This document shows positions 1-6,167 of a stretch of 7,149 nt of DNA, piece by piece. Below the pieces are notes generated by a model that made no database searches, was not told the DNA's origin, and was given only the letters and a program-made list of their open reading frames with translations. The position numbers were made by a program, and so were the translations under genes. The DNA is from Spartobacteria bacterium. GTDB taxonomy: Bacteria; Verrucomicrobiota; Verrucomicrobiia; Chthoniobacterales; Terrimicrobiaceae. The DNA lies in contig CANKXQ010000067.1 in the NCBI GenBank assembly GCA_947487745.1, positions 1-7,149 on the forward strand. Reading direction: 5' to 3'. Each line of letters starts with the position of its first letter. The first letter of the stretch is position 1.

Positions 1-465
1 GCGCGCGATGGTGAGCCTGCGCTTTTCCCCCCCGGAGAGCGTGAGGGCCTCGTTCTTGGCAATGTGCTCGATGCCGAAACGGGTGAGAAGCTCTTCGCAG
101 CGTTCTTTGCGGGCCTTCTTGGGAAGTCCTGTTGTTTCCAATATGGCGAGAATATTTTCCTCCACCGTGAGCTTGCGGAAGATCGATTCCTCCTGCGGAA
201 GATAACCCATGCCATGCCGCGCCCGCCGATACATCGGCATGGAGGTGACATCTTCGCCACGAAAAAAGACCTTACCGCCATTCGGGCGCACCAGGCCGAC
301 GATCATATAAAATGTCGTTGTCTTTCCTGCTCCGTTCGGGCCGAGGAGTCCAACAATCTCGCCTTTTTTGACATTGATATCCACGCCATTGACTACGGCG
401 CGGCGGTTATAAACTTTCACGAGGCCCTCGGTGTGGAGGAGCGGTTTTTCCGGTGTCGCGCTCAT
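1..465 (-). CDS. lptB: LptB, LPS export ABC transporter ATP-binding protein (partial, C-terminus outside window)
   Basis: ATPase that powers the LptB2FG transporter, which extracts lipopolysaccharide from the inner membrane and pushes it along the periplasmic bridge; it works on the cytoplasmic face. The visible 155 residues contain the Walker A motif GPNGAGKTT (about 42-50), the Q-loop glutamine in GYLPQEE (Q91), and the ABC signature LSGGE (143-147). The family is usually about 240 residues, so Walker B, the switch histidine and the C-terminus lie off the left edge. The text around the Q-loop (SIFRKLTVEENILAILE) is typical of LptB rather than of amino-acid importers. The ATG is set by an ATGA overlap with the lptA stop, which implies translational coupling. 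Codons at residues 145-147 contain a run of seven G on the coding strand (plus 27-33), and the frame is intact there. A general branched-chain-type ATPase is the only alternative, and the lptCA neighbours argue against it. Confidence 0.95.
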   Translation of the reverse strand, partial: MSATPEKPLLHTEGLVKVYNRRAVVNGVDINVKKGEIVGLLGPNGAGKTTTFYMIVGLVRPNGGKVFFRGEDVTSMPMYRRARHGMGYLPQEESIFRKLTVEENILAILETTGLPKKARKERCEELLTRFGIEHIAKNEALTLSGGEKRRLTIAR

Positions 466-1050
466 TGCGGCTTTGCGGTGTCAGCGATCAGGGTTTTGCT
501 TCCACCAATGGTGCGGGATTGACCACTGCTGCGGAGGATCATGATGGTGGATTGCTCTGTGGCAACCTGGTTGTTGATACCCTGCTGGATCGAAGGCCAA
601 TCGCGGAGCACGACCTCGCCGGAGTCGGGCTTGTAGGTCACCTCTCCCGCGCGTCCGATGGCTTGCTGCGCAGTGCTTTTGGGATCGGACTTTTCTTGGA
701 CGATGAGAACATTCCCTTGAGCCTCGGCCACGGCGATGCCTTTTCGATCGGGGCTGAGTGAGACTTTGAGGCGGTCACAGGTGAGCGTGAACTGAACATC
801 CCGCACGACGACGCGCCCGGTGAATTCTGCGACATTTTTTTCGCTGTCAAAACTGGATTCCTTGGTCGCTGTGATCTCGGTCTTCGCTCCAGTCGGGCAC
901 TCACCCCTCCCCAGCGATATTAAAAAGGCCAGGAGATTTGCCGGTCTTGGGATCGGCCGACATGGAGGCTTTGGGTTCTTGGGCGTAAGCCGGAATCAAG
1001 GTGAAAATTAAGGCCAGAAGAGACAGAAAGCCGGATTTGCAGTTGATCAT
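462..1050 (-). CDS. lptA: LptA/OstA-like periplasmic LPS-binding protein, interrupted by a one-base frameshift
   Basis: Periplasmic bridge protein that would carry LPS between LptC and the outer-membrane LptD. Reading from ATG 1050 gives a clear signal peptide (hydrophobic SLLALIFTLIPAYA, cleavage likely after AYA), then a short linker ending FNIAGEG and TGA at 903-901. The OstA-like body lies one base away in another frame: TGAKTEITATKESSFDS, then NVAEFTGRVVVRDVQFTL, on to a stop at 464-462. Skipping one G in the GGGG run at 907-904 joins the halves into one 195-residue protein, a normal length for the family. The body frame has no ATG, GTG or TTG between its upstream stop and GTG 806. That GTG would give only 114 residues, without the signal peptide and the first strands of the domain. 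Both ends overlap neighbours by ATGA (lptC stop and lptB start). The lesion could be a sequence error, a recent mutation, or recoding. Gene identity is likely; functional state is unknown. Confidence 0.82.
904..907 (-). other. Frameshift site in lptA (G-run immediately before an in-frame TGA)
   Basis: On the coding strand the context is GCT GGG GAG GGG TGA GTG. In the signal-peptide frame translation stops at this TGA. Dropping one G, or slipping by +1 at GGG TGA, gives Gly-Glu-Gly-Glu-Cys-Pro-Thr-Gly and continues into the OstA-like body. The G-rich stretch GGGGAGGGG just ahead of the TGA resembles an internal Shine-Dalgarno sequence, the arrangement known from the prfB (RF2) +1 frameshift. 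However, the P-site codon here is GGG and not the CUU of prfB. A simple indel is the more economical reading. Confidence 0.75.
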
Positions 1051-1502
1051 TTGGGATTTCCTTCTGTGGAGATAACCATCTTTACGTTTCCCCGCAGGGT
1101 TCCAAAGCGGGTTTTGGTGTTGAACTCGATACTGTCGCCGGTGATTTCAAAATCCTCGCGAGAGATTTTTGCGGAATTTTCTCCGGTCAGAATACGGGAT
1201 TCGAGGTTAAAGAGCGCCTGCGGCATTTCAACGAAAATTTTCCGACCCTCGCCATCGAGCGCTTCGAGTTTGAGACTCTCCATCTCGACCTGCTTGTCAT
1301 CGACTTTTTTTGCAACGGCAGCCTCGAAAAGCATGAGACGCCTGCCGTCTTCAGCATATTGAGGAACCTTGATGCCATTCACCGGCATGCCTACCGGCAC
1401 CGGCAAATCAAAATCTGCAGGCTCACTGGAGGCTTTCTCCGCCTGGAGAGAAGCAACCATCGAGGCAAGAACAAGAATGCGGGAAAAATCAGACCACGAC
1501 AT
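1047..1502 (-). CDS. lptC: LptC-like periplasmic protein of the LPS export bridge
   Basis: Predicted 151-residue exported protein placed directly before lptA and lptB, where LptC is expected; LptC passes LPS from LptB2FG to LptA. The N-terminus is short and hydrophobic (RILVLASMVASLQA), so it reads as a signal peptide or a weak membrane anchor. The body has the alternating beta-strand character of the LptC/OstA jellyroll, for example RRLMLFEAAVAKKVDDKQVE and, near the end, FEITGDSIEFNTKTRFGTLRGNVKMVI. That last stretch, with an 'untransformed versus transformed' strand pattern ending in GNVKM, is common in LptC/LptA proteins. Its 5' end overlaps the kdsA stop by 14 bases, and its TGA overlaps the lptA ATG (ATGA). 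No clear ribosome binding site is seen, so coupling to kdsA translation is likely. The name rests on position and general pattern, since LptC sequences diverge strongly; it could instead be a second OstA-like protein. Confidence 0.75.
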   Translation of the reverse strand: MSWSDFSRILVLASMVASLQAEKASSEPADFDLPVPVGMPVNGIKVPQYAEDGRRLMLFEAAVAKKVDDKQVEMESLKLEALDGEGRKIFVEMPQALFNLESRILTGENSAKISREDFEITGDSIEFNTKTRFGTLRGNVKMVISTEGNPK

Positions 1503-2310
1503 CGCGCAGGGCTTTCAGTTGTTTTATCAGACGCGGAAGCTCGCGCAGTGGAACTTGATTGGGACCATCGGAAAGGGCCTTGGCTGGGTTTTCATGGGTC
1601 TCAAGAAACACACCGTCACATCCGGCTGCGACCGCAGCCCGTGCAAGAACGGGTGCCAATTTGCCATCGCCTCCGGTGGTCTCCCCTGCCCCACCGGGCC
1701 TTTGCACGGAGTGTGTAGCATCGAAAACTACAGGACAACCCAACTCCTGCATCCAAGGAATGGAACGCATGTCAGCGACCAGATTATTATAGCCAAAAGT
1801 CGTGCCCCGCTCGGTGAAGATGTAATCCTTGCAACCCGACGCCTCGAGTTTTAAGGCGACATTTTTCATATCCCAAGGCGCAAGAAACTGACCCTTTTTG
1901 ACATTCACAATGCGGCCGGTCTTGGCTGCGGACACTATCAAATCGGTCTGACGGCAAAGAAAGGCAGGGATCTGAAGTATGTCCACAAATTGCCCCGCTA
2001 TTTCCGCCTCTTCCGGAGAATGGATATCCGTCGTCACCGGCACGCCCAGACTGGCGCCGATTTCGGCCAGCAAGCCGCACCCATCGCGCACGGATGTGCC
2101 TCGGAAGGACTTGTTCGAAGTGCGGTTCGCCTTGTCGTAAGAGGCTTTGAAAACAAATCCAACGCCTTCGCCATCACAAATGGCCTTGATTTTAGCACCC
2201 ATGCGACGGGTGAAGGCCGGACTCTCGATCACGCAGGGACCGAGGATGAAGAGTAACTCACGCCCTCCAATGGATTGAGAGCCGACCTTGAGAATACGAC
2301 GTTTTGCCAT
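1489..2310 (-). CDS. kdsA: KdsA, 3-deoxy-8-phosphooctulonate synthase (Kdo-8-P synthase), metal-dependent type
   Basis: Cytoplasmic enzyme that condenses phosphoenolpyruvate with arabinose 5-phosphate to make Kdo 8-phosphate, the precursor of the inner-core sugar of LPS. The 273 residues match the usual length of about 270-280 for a TIM barrel of the NeuB/DAHP-synthase superfamily. Visible motifs are GPCVIES (24-30), FKASYDKANRTS (54-65), the FRGTSVRDG loop (69-77), TDIHS (94-98), IPAFLCRQTDL (114-124), KKGQFLAPWDM (138-148), FDATHSVQ (196-203), and LETHENPAKALSDGPNQ (236-252). Cys26, His200, Glu237 and Asp248 line up with the four metal ligands of the metal-dependent class known from Aquifex; the E. 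coli type has Asn at the Cys position. The ATG at 2310 is chosen because the family starts near there and AGGA lies about 9 bases upstream; the open frame runs further up but reads as non-coding. It heads the lptCAB run. Confidence 0.97.
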   Translation of the reverse strand: MAKRRILKVGSQSIGGRELLFILGPCVIESPAFTRRMGAKIKAICDGEGVGFVFKASYDKANRTSNKSFRGTSVRDGCGLLAEIGASLGVPVTTDIHSPEEAEIAGQFVDILQIPAFLCRQTDLIVSAAKTGRIVNVKKGQFLAPWDMKNVALKLEASGCKDYIFTERGTTFGYNNLVADMRSIPWMQELGCPVVFDATHSVQRPGGAGETTGGDGKLAPVLARAAVAAGCDGVFLETHENPAKALSDGPNQVPLRELPRLIKQLKALRDVVV

Positions 2311-2359
2311 GTGCAGGCATCCTATTCTTTCGTAACGAATGGGCAAAGATTTTCGTGTC

Positions 2360-3127
2360 CTAACCACGCCCGCCGAAAGCAAACGCCTCGACGCGGCGTT
2401 GTTCGTCTCCGAGACCTTTGAGGCCATGCTCGGCAGCGGGCGCGATGTCCCAAAGCCAACTTTGATCGGGAACCGGCAGGCGCACCTCGCTGAGAAGCGG
2501 AGACCATTCCTCACTCCCATAGCATTGCGCGGTGTCTGTGATCAAAACAGCCGTCGGGGCACTTTCGAGAAGGTCGATGTGATTTTGCTGGATGCTTTGC
2601 ACGCCGGCATCAACCAAGGCCGCGTCGAAGCGCTTACCCCAGCGATGCGCGATCGGCAGCGCAAGCTGCGTCAAGAGGCAGCAGGAGACCAACGCATCCG
2701 CCCCCTCCAAGAGAGAGCGGAGTTTTTGATCCAGAGCAATGTGCGAAGAGGGCTCGCTCAAATGCAGCGCTCCGGAGAGATCGCCCGAGCAGAGCTGAAT
2801 CCGGCCACCGGAAAATAACGCCAAGATTTGGACTTCAAGCGGGTGAACCACATCAACGAGGGTGATGCGGGAGAAGGTTCTTTTCAAATGCCGGAGGTCG
2901 ATGTCGCGGAGGTGTCCACTTCCGAGGACTGCCACATGATTTCCACCTGAAAGTTGCCGAGTGAGGAAACTTTTGCAGGAGTGCAGATGGCTTTGCCATG
3001 AGCTGCGGCAGCGATTGGCACGGTGGCGTATGGCGATCTGCTCGGCAAGGAGGCCGTTGGTTCTTGCACTCACCGTGGCAGGCGTGAGGCACCATTCCAG
3101 TAATTCCAAAATCATGAGCAGCGCCAT
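2360..3127 (-). CDS. Putative class I SAM-dependent methyltransferase-like protein
   Basis: Predicted cytoplasmic protein of 255 residues with a Rossmann-type nucleotide-binding core. A glycine-rich turn VAVLGSGHLRDID (about 65-77) is followed after 12 residues by LVDVVHP (90-96). The acidic residue there (D92) is where class I methyltransferases bind the ribose of S-adenosylmethionine. ADALVSCCLLTQLALP (143-158) sits where motif IV would be, and VLITDTAQCYG (194-204) would form a later strand. The lead-in LTPATVSARTNGLLAEQIAI, then RCRSSWQSHL, resembles uncharacterised proteins I associate with this fold. The substrate is unknown. The start is uncertain: the frame stays open to ATG 3211 (283 residues), but that would collide head-on with the plus-strand DUF2237 gene. 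ATG 3127 or 3115 fits the predicted fold better, and none has a good ribosome binding site. The 49-base gap to kdsA suggests co-transcription with the LPS genes. Confidence 0.7.
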   Translation of the reverse strand: MALLMILELLEWCLTPATVSARTNGLLAEQIAIRHRANRCRSSWQSHLHSCKSFLTRQLSGGNHVAVLGSGHLRDIDLRHLKRTFSRITLVDVVHPLEVQILALFSGGRIQLCSGDLSGALHLSEPSSHIALDQKLRSLLEGADALVSCCLLTQLALPIAHRWGKRFDAALVDAGVQSIQQNHIDLLESAPTAVLITDTAQCYGSEEWSPLLSEVRLPVPDQSWLWDIAPAAEHGLKGLGDEQRRVEAFAFGGRG

Positions 3128-3200
3128 CGAAACTATGCGCAAGCCGGAATACAGGCGACGAAGTTTTTTGTATCTGGAATTGCCTCCGGCGTTCGCGTAG

Positions 3201-3569
3201 ATGTTGTCCATGGCAAGAAATGTTTTGGGAGGCGATCTGGAGCCCTGCTGCTACGAACCACTGACCGGATACTACCGCGATGGCCATTGCCATACCGGAA
3301 ATGGAGACACGGGCGTGCATACGGTATGCGCCGTCATGACCGATGCCTTCCTGAAGTTTTCCCGCGAGCAGGGAAACGATCTGAGCACTCCGCGACCGGA
3401 GTATGAATTCCCGGGATTGAAGGCCGGGGACAAATGGTGCCTCTGTGCCAGTCGATGGAAGGACGCCTACGATGCCGGAATGGCTCCCAAAGTCGTTCTG
3501 GAGGCCACCCACGCTTCGACTCTCGAGTTCGCCACGATCGAGGAACTCAAAGCCAGCGCCGCCGATTAG
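3201..3569 (+). CDS. DUF2237 family protein, small cysteine-rich
   Basis: Protein of 122 residues (119 if ATG 3210 is used) that I recognise as the DUF2237 family; function unknown. Family hallmarks, numbered from ATG 3210, are NVLGGDLEPC (4-13), EPLTGYYRDGHCHTG (16-30), GVHTVCAVMTDAFLKF (35-50), GNDLSTPRPEYEFPGL (55-70), KWCLCASRW (75-83), and APKVVLEATH (92-101). Six cysteines (13, 14, 27, 40, 77, 79) in these conserved blocks hint at metal binding or redox chemistry, but this is not shown. There is no signal peptide and no membrane segment, so it is probably cytoplasmic. Both candidate starts lack a ribosome binding site. It is a lone plus-strand gene between two minus-strand genes. Its stop is six bases from the convergent stop of the RlpA-like gene, with no terminator between them. 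The family assignment is confident; the role is unknown. Confidence 0.9.
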   Translation: MLSMARNVLGGDLEPCCYEPLTGYYRDGHCHTGNGDTGVHTVCAVMTDAFLKFSREQGNDLSTPRPEYEFPGLKAGDKWCLCASRWKDAYDAGMAPKVVLEATHASTLEFATIEELKASAAD

Positions 3570-3575
3570 ATCGAA

Positions 3576-4397
3576 TCAACGCCTTGCACTGCGCGCATTG
3601 TTGCGATCCGTGAGGAACAGATTGGCCCCACGCTGCTGAAGCACAAAGGTGTTGTTATCACCGTATTTTGCCCACGGTCCTGGTGGCACCTCCCGGAAAT
3701 CCACAAATTTCCAATCGCAAACATCCTTGCCGCTCATACCGAGATAATCCCGCACCGCCGGGGAAACATCGAGGCCCGCGCCTTGGTTGAGGTTCGGCCT
3801 GGGACGCTCATTACCGAACACATACTGCCAGTGGTCTGTTCGGAAGGGACCGCAATCCTCCCACTGGGCATAGGCGATACGATTTCCGCGCCGGATTGCC
3901 ACCCAGCGTCCCTTGCACACAGACTTCCCTTCTTTTTCAAAAGCCTCGCGGAACCATGGAATCACACGGCGCGACTCGGTTTTGGTTGCTCCGCGGGTCA
4001 CATCGTTAAAAGGAAGTGCAACATAGAAGGGATTCTGACGCGGACTGAACTTCGGGAAAAATCCACGACGGGCTCCTGGATCGGGGTTGTCATACCCTCC
4101 AAAATTTTGGTGCCACTCCGGATCCCATGAACTCTTGCAATTCGGCACAGGGTTGTTGCGCGTGGGCTTCTCGCCGACCCAGAAAACCGTGGTCACGATG
4201 TTGCGCTTCCAAGGATATCGGGTCAACCCGAGCGAGGATGGGGCTTGGGTGGAAACAGTGGGAGGCTCGACTCGGAGAATGGCTTTTTCCCTGAGATTCA
4301 TGGCAAATTTTTCAAATTCCAGATCAGCCGTGGCAAAGATAAATCCCTGCGCCAGAATCGAGAAAATGAGAGCGAGAAAGCAGTGTCGACTGGGCAT
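3576..4397 (-). CDS. Secreted protein with RlpA-like double-psi beta-barrel signature, function unknown
   Basis: Predicted exported protein of 273 residues. ATG 4397 is preferred over TTG 4433 because it places a classic signal peptide at the very N-terminus (MPSRHCFLALIFSILAQGF, cleavage likely after FATA, about 24). The middle contains SSWDPEWHQNFGGYDNPD (89-106) and NPFYVALPFNDV (122-133), followed by the block RWVAIRRGNRIAYAQWEDCGPF (164-185). GAGLDVSPAVRDYLGM (206-221) follows. The order 'exposed strand, D-x-GPF, then GLDVS..A...LG' is that of the RlpA / double-psi beta-barrel domain, which in RlpA cleaves denuded peptidoglycan. However, the flanking sequence differs from true RlpA and no SPOR domain is present. 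The mature part has four cysteines (87, 161, 182, 227), possibly disulfide-bonded. The C-terminus continues VPPGPWAKYGDNNTF and ends basic (NARSARR). A cell-wall role is inference; the fold match is moderate. Confidence 0.75.
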   Translation of the reverse strand: MPSRHCFLALIFSILAQGFIFATADLEFEKFAMNLREKAILRVEPPTVSTQAPSSLGLTRYPWKRNIVTTVFWVGEKPTRNNPVPNCKSSWDPEWHQNFGGYDNPDPGARRGFFPKFSPRQNPFYVALPFNDVTRGATKTESRRVIPWFREAFEKEGKSVCKGRWVAIRRGNRIAYAQWEDCGPFRTDHWQYVFGNERPRPNLNQGAGLDVSPAVRDYLGMSGKDVCDWKFVDFREVPPGPWAKYGDNNTFVLQQRGANLFLTDRNNARSARR

Positions 4398-4453
4398 TTG
4401 ACCTAACTTGATCCAGCAATCCGGCAACCGCAAATTAAAAGTCTCTTTTCCGA

Positions 4454-4512
4454 AACGCCCTCAAATCCCAGCATCGCCCGAACCCCACAGGACTCGTAGC
4501 GAGAAGGGCGTT
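4454..4512. repeat. 8-base inverted repeat flanking the lnt upstream region
   Basis: AACGCCCT (4454-4461) and AGGGCGTT (4505-4512) are perfect inverted copies separated by 43 bases. The right arm touches the proposed -35 element of lnt. A distant-arm operator is conceivable, but an 8-base match over this distance could be chance. Confidence 0.25.
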
Positions 4513-4539
4513 GTCTTTTCACTCGCGGGGGTCTTGTAT
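4511..4539 (+). promoter_or_regulatory. Putative sigma-70-type promoter of the lnt-purS-purQ run
   Basis: TTGTCT (4511-4516) and TTGTAT (4534-4539) are separated by exactly 17 bases. They lie in the 150-base gap between the divergent RlpA-like gene and lnt. Transcription would start about 7 bases after the -10 element, near 4546, only a base or two before the lnt ATG at 4548. The mRNA would then be leaderless or nearly so, which fits the absence of any Shine-Dalgarno sequence. The rest of the gap shows no terminator or RNA gene that I can recognise. Confidence 0.45.
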
Positions 4540-4547
4540 TTTGCCCC

Positions 4548-6167
4548 ATGTCGCGTGTGTTTCCTTGGTTTTTGGCATTATTGAGCGGTCTGCTTCTCGG
4601 TTTGTGCTATCCCCCATTTGGTCTTGGCGATCTTTGCTGGGTGGCGCTGACACCGCTCGTGTGGGCGGTCTGGTTTTGCCCGCCGGCGAAGCAGCGGGAT
4701 TGGCTGAGAACAGCGTGCCTCGGCTACGCAAGCGGGTTGGTCTTTTTTGCGATGAGCGCCTACTGGCTAACGACGCTCACATGGCCCGGCTATGTGCTGC
4801 TTGTTTTGTATTTCGCATTTTATTTCAGCGCATGGACGCTGTTCGCCAGAACACTGGTCAATGCCCGCACCAGTGAAGAATCGTGGCTGCGGTCGATCCA
4901 TAATCTTCGCGTCTGTGCCCTTGGATCCGCCGCATGGGTCGCCCTGGAATGGCTCAGGGGCGTCATTTTCCCAGCCTTCGGGTGGAACGGTCTCGGCATT
5001 GCACTGCATGAAAATATCGCCCTCATTCAAATCGCCGACATCACCGGCGGAGGAGGCATTTCATTTCTGATTGCGATGACCAACCTGATGCTCGCGGCGA
5101 CCGTTAAACGCCTCCTCCTCGAAATCAAACGCGGCGCGCGGCGCGCTCACTATGACTTTGCGATCACCATAGCCTTGGTGGCCCTGACATGGAGCTATGG
5201 CGTCCGGCAACTTTTCAGCCCGGAGCCACCCAGCGAACCGCTCAGCTTCGCCGCCGTGCAGCCAAATATCCCGCAAAATGTCCCCAACGATCCCAACTTC
5301 GAACTTCAGGTTCTCGAAACTCTAAAAAACCAAACCCTCCCGGCGATCGCCATGGCGCCCGACCTGATTCTCTGGCCCGAGTCGTCCACTCCCAGCCCGC
5401 TTCTCGGCAACCAATTCACCTGGGACCTCGTTCGAGGACTCGCCGAGCAATACACGGGAGACCTCCTCATTGGAACAGCCCACTGGGGCAACGATGGCGA
5501 CTACAACTCCATCGCCTTACTTACAAAGCAGGGGAAGGAAGCGCAACTCCACCACAAAATGCACCTCGTCCCCTTCGGCGAGTATGTCCCGCTTCGCGAG
5601 GAATTCCCACTTCTCGCCAAGATCGTAGGCGATCTGGTGCCCTCCGACTTCGATGCCGGAAAAGAATTCACTGTCTTGGAACTCAACTCCAAGCCCGTAA
5701 AACTCGGACCGCTCGTCTGCTTTGAGGATACCGTCGCCGATCTCGCTCGCCACTTCGCATTGCTCGGCGCACAATCTTTCGTGGTCGTCACTAATGACGG
5801 GTGGTTTCTCAAAAGCGCCGGCTCGCAACAGCATTTGAACAACGCCATTTTCCGCTGCGTGGAAAACAAAATCCCCATGATCCGCGCCGCGAATACCGGC
5901 GTGACCTGCGCCATCGACCGACTCGGCGTGGTGCGCGAAGTCCTGCGCGATCCTTCGGGAAGCACATTTTTACAAGGTGTCCTCTTCAGCAAAATCAATG
6001 TTCCGATCTCACCCGAGCCAACCTTTTTCGCCCGCTACGGCGAAGTCTTTTCCATTTCCTGCCTCGCCATAAGCCTTCTCGCTCTCGCCATTTCGCTAAA
6101 CCACATCAGAAAAAATAAAAAATCGTCTTGTTCGAACCCATCCGAAACGAAAACCTCCGCGCCATGA
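4548..6167 (+). CDS. lnt: Lnt, apolipoprotein N-acyltransferase
   Basis: Inner-membrane enzyme that transfers an acyl chain from a phospholipid to the N-terminal cysteine of apolipoproteins, the last step of lipoprotein maturation before sorting to the outer membrane. At 539 residues it is close to the family's usual 500-540. Several hydrophobic segments fill the first 220 residues (for example LALLSGLLLGLCYPPFGLGD, GYVLLVLYFAFYFSAWTLFA, and FAITIALVALTW). A periplasmic nitrilase domain follows (about 233-490). One C-terminal membrane segment (SISCLAISLLALAISL, 502-517) and a basic tail complete it. The catalytic triad is visible: Glu278 in LILWPES, Lys337 in HHKMHLVPFGEYVP, and Cys391 in GPLVCFED. 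Other hallmarks are Glu345, QPNIPQ (238-243), VTNDGWF (414-420), and RAANTG (446-451). The ATG is fixed by the membrane segment right behind it and by a promoter ending just upstream. Its TGA overlaps the purS ATG (ATGA). Confidence 0.97.
   Translation: MSRVFPWFLALLSGLLLGLCYPPFGLGDLCWVALTPLVWAVWFCPPAKQRDWLRTACLGYASGLVFFAMSAYWLTTLTWPGYVLLVLYFAFYFSAWTLFARTLVNARTSEESWLRSIHNLRVCALGSAAWVALEWLRGVIFPAFGWNGLGIALHENIALIQIADITGGGGISFLIAMTNLMLAATVKRLLLEIKRGARRAHYDFAITIALVALTWSYGVRQLFSPEPPSEPLSFAAVQPNIPQNVPNDPNFELQVLETLKNQTLPAIAMAPDLILWPESSTPSPLLGNQFTWDLVRGLAEQYTGDLLIGTAHWGNDGDYNSIALLTKQGKEAQLHHKMHLVPFGEYVPLREEFPLLAKIVGDLVPSDFDAGKEFTVLELNSKPVKLGPLVCFEDTVADLARHFALLGAQSFVVVTNDGWFLKSAGSQQHLNNAIFRCVENKIPMIRAANTGVTCAIDRLGVVREVLRDPSGSTFLQGVLFSKINVPISPEPTFFARYGEVFSISCLAISLLALAISLNHIRKNKKSSCSNPSETKTSAP

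Noticed and set aside
462..806. A short 114-residue lptA starting at GTG 806
   Set aside because: The same frame continues meaningfully upstream (TGAKTEITATKESSFDS and onward), and a periplasmic protein needs the signal peptide found at 1050. The frameshifted full gene explains more.
638..904. Open frame on the minus strand starting at GTG 904 inside lptA
   Set aside because: Its Arg/Ser/Pro-rich translation is typical of a shadow frame, and the neighbouring frame carries the OstA-like body.
2311..2520. N-terminal extension of kdsA to 2520
   Set aside because: The added residues overlap the methyltransferase-like gene, do not resemble KdsA, and the ATG at 2310 gives the standard family N-terminus with AGGA upstream.
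2339..2818. 159-residue plus-strand frame
   Set aside because: It lies antisense to the methyltransferase-like gene and has the composition of an antisense shadow, with no recognisable motif.
3168..3173. TTGTAT as a -10 element for the DUF2237 gene
   Set aside because: No -35-like hexamer is found 16-18 bases upstream, where the sequence reads cggaat.
3570..3575. Terminator between the convergent stops
   Set aside because: The gap is only six bases, and I see no hairpin with a T-run on either strand around it.
5189..5725. 178-residue plus-strand frame inside lnt
   Set aside because: Arg/Pro-rich shadow of the nitrilase domain of lnt, which has all its catalytic residues in the other frame.
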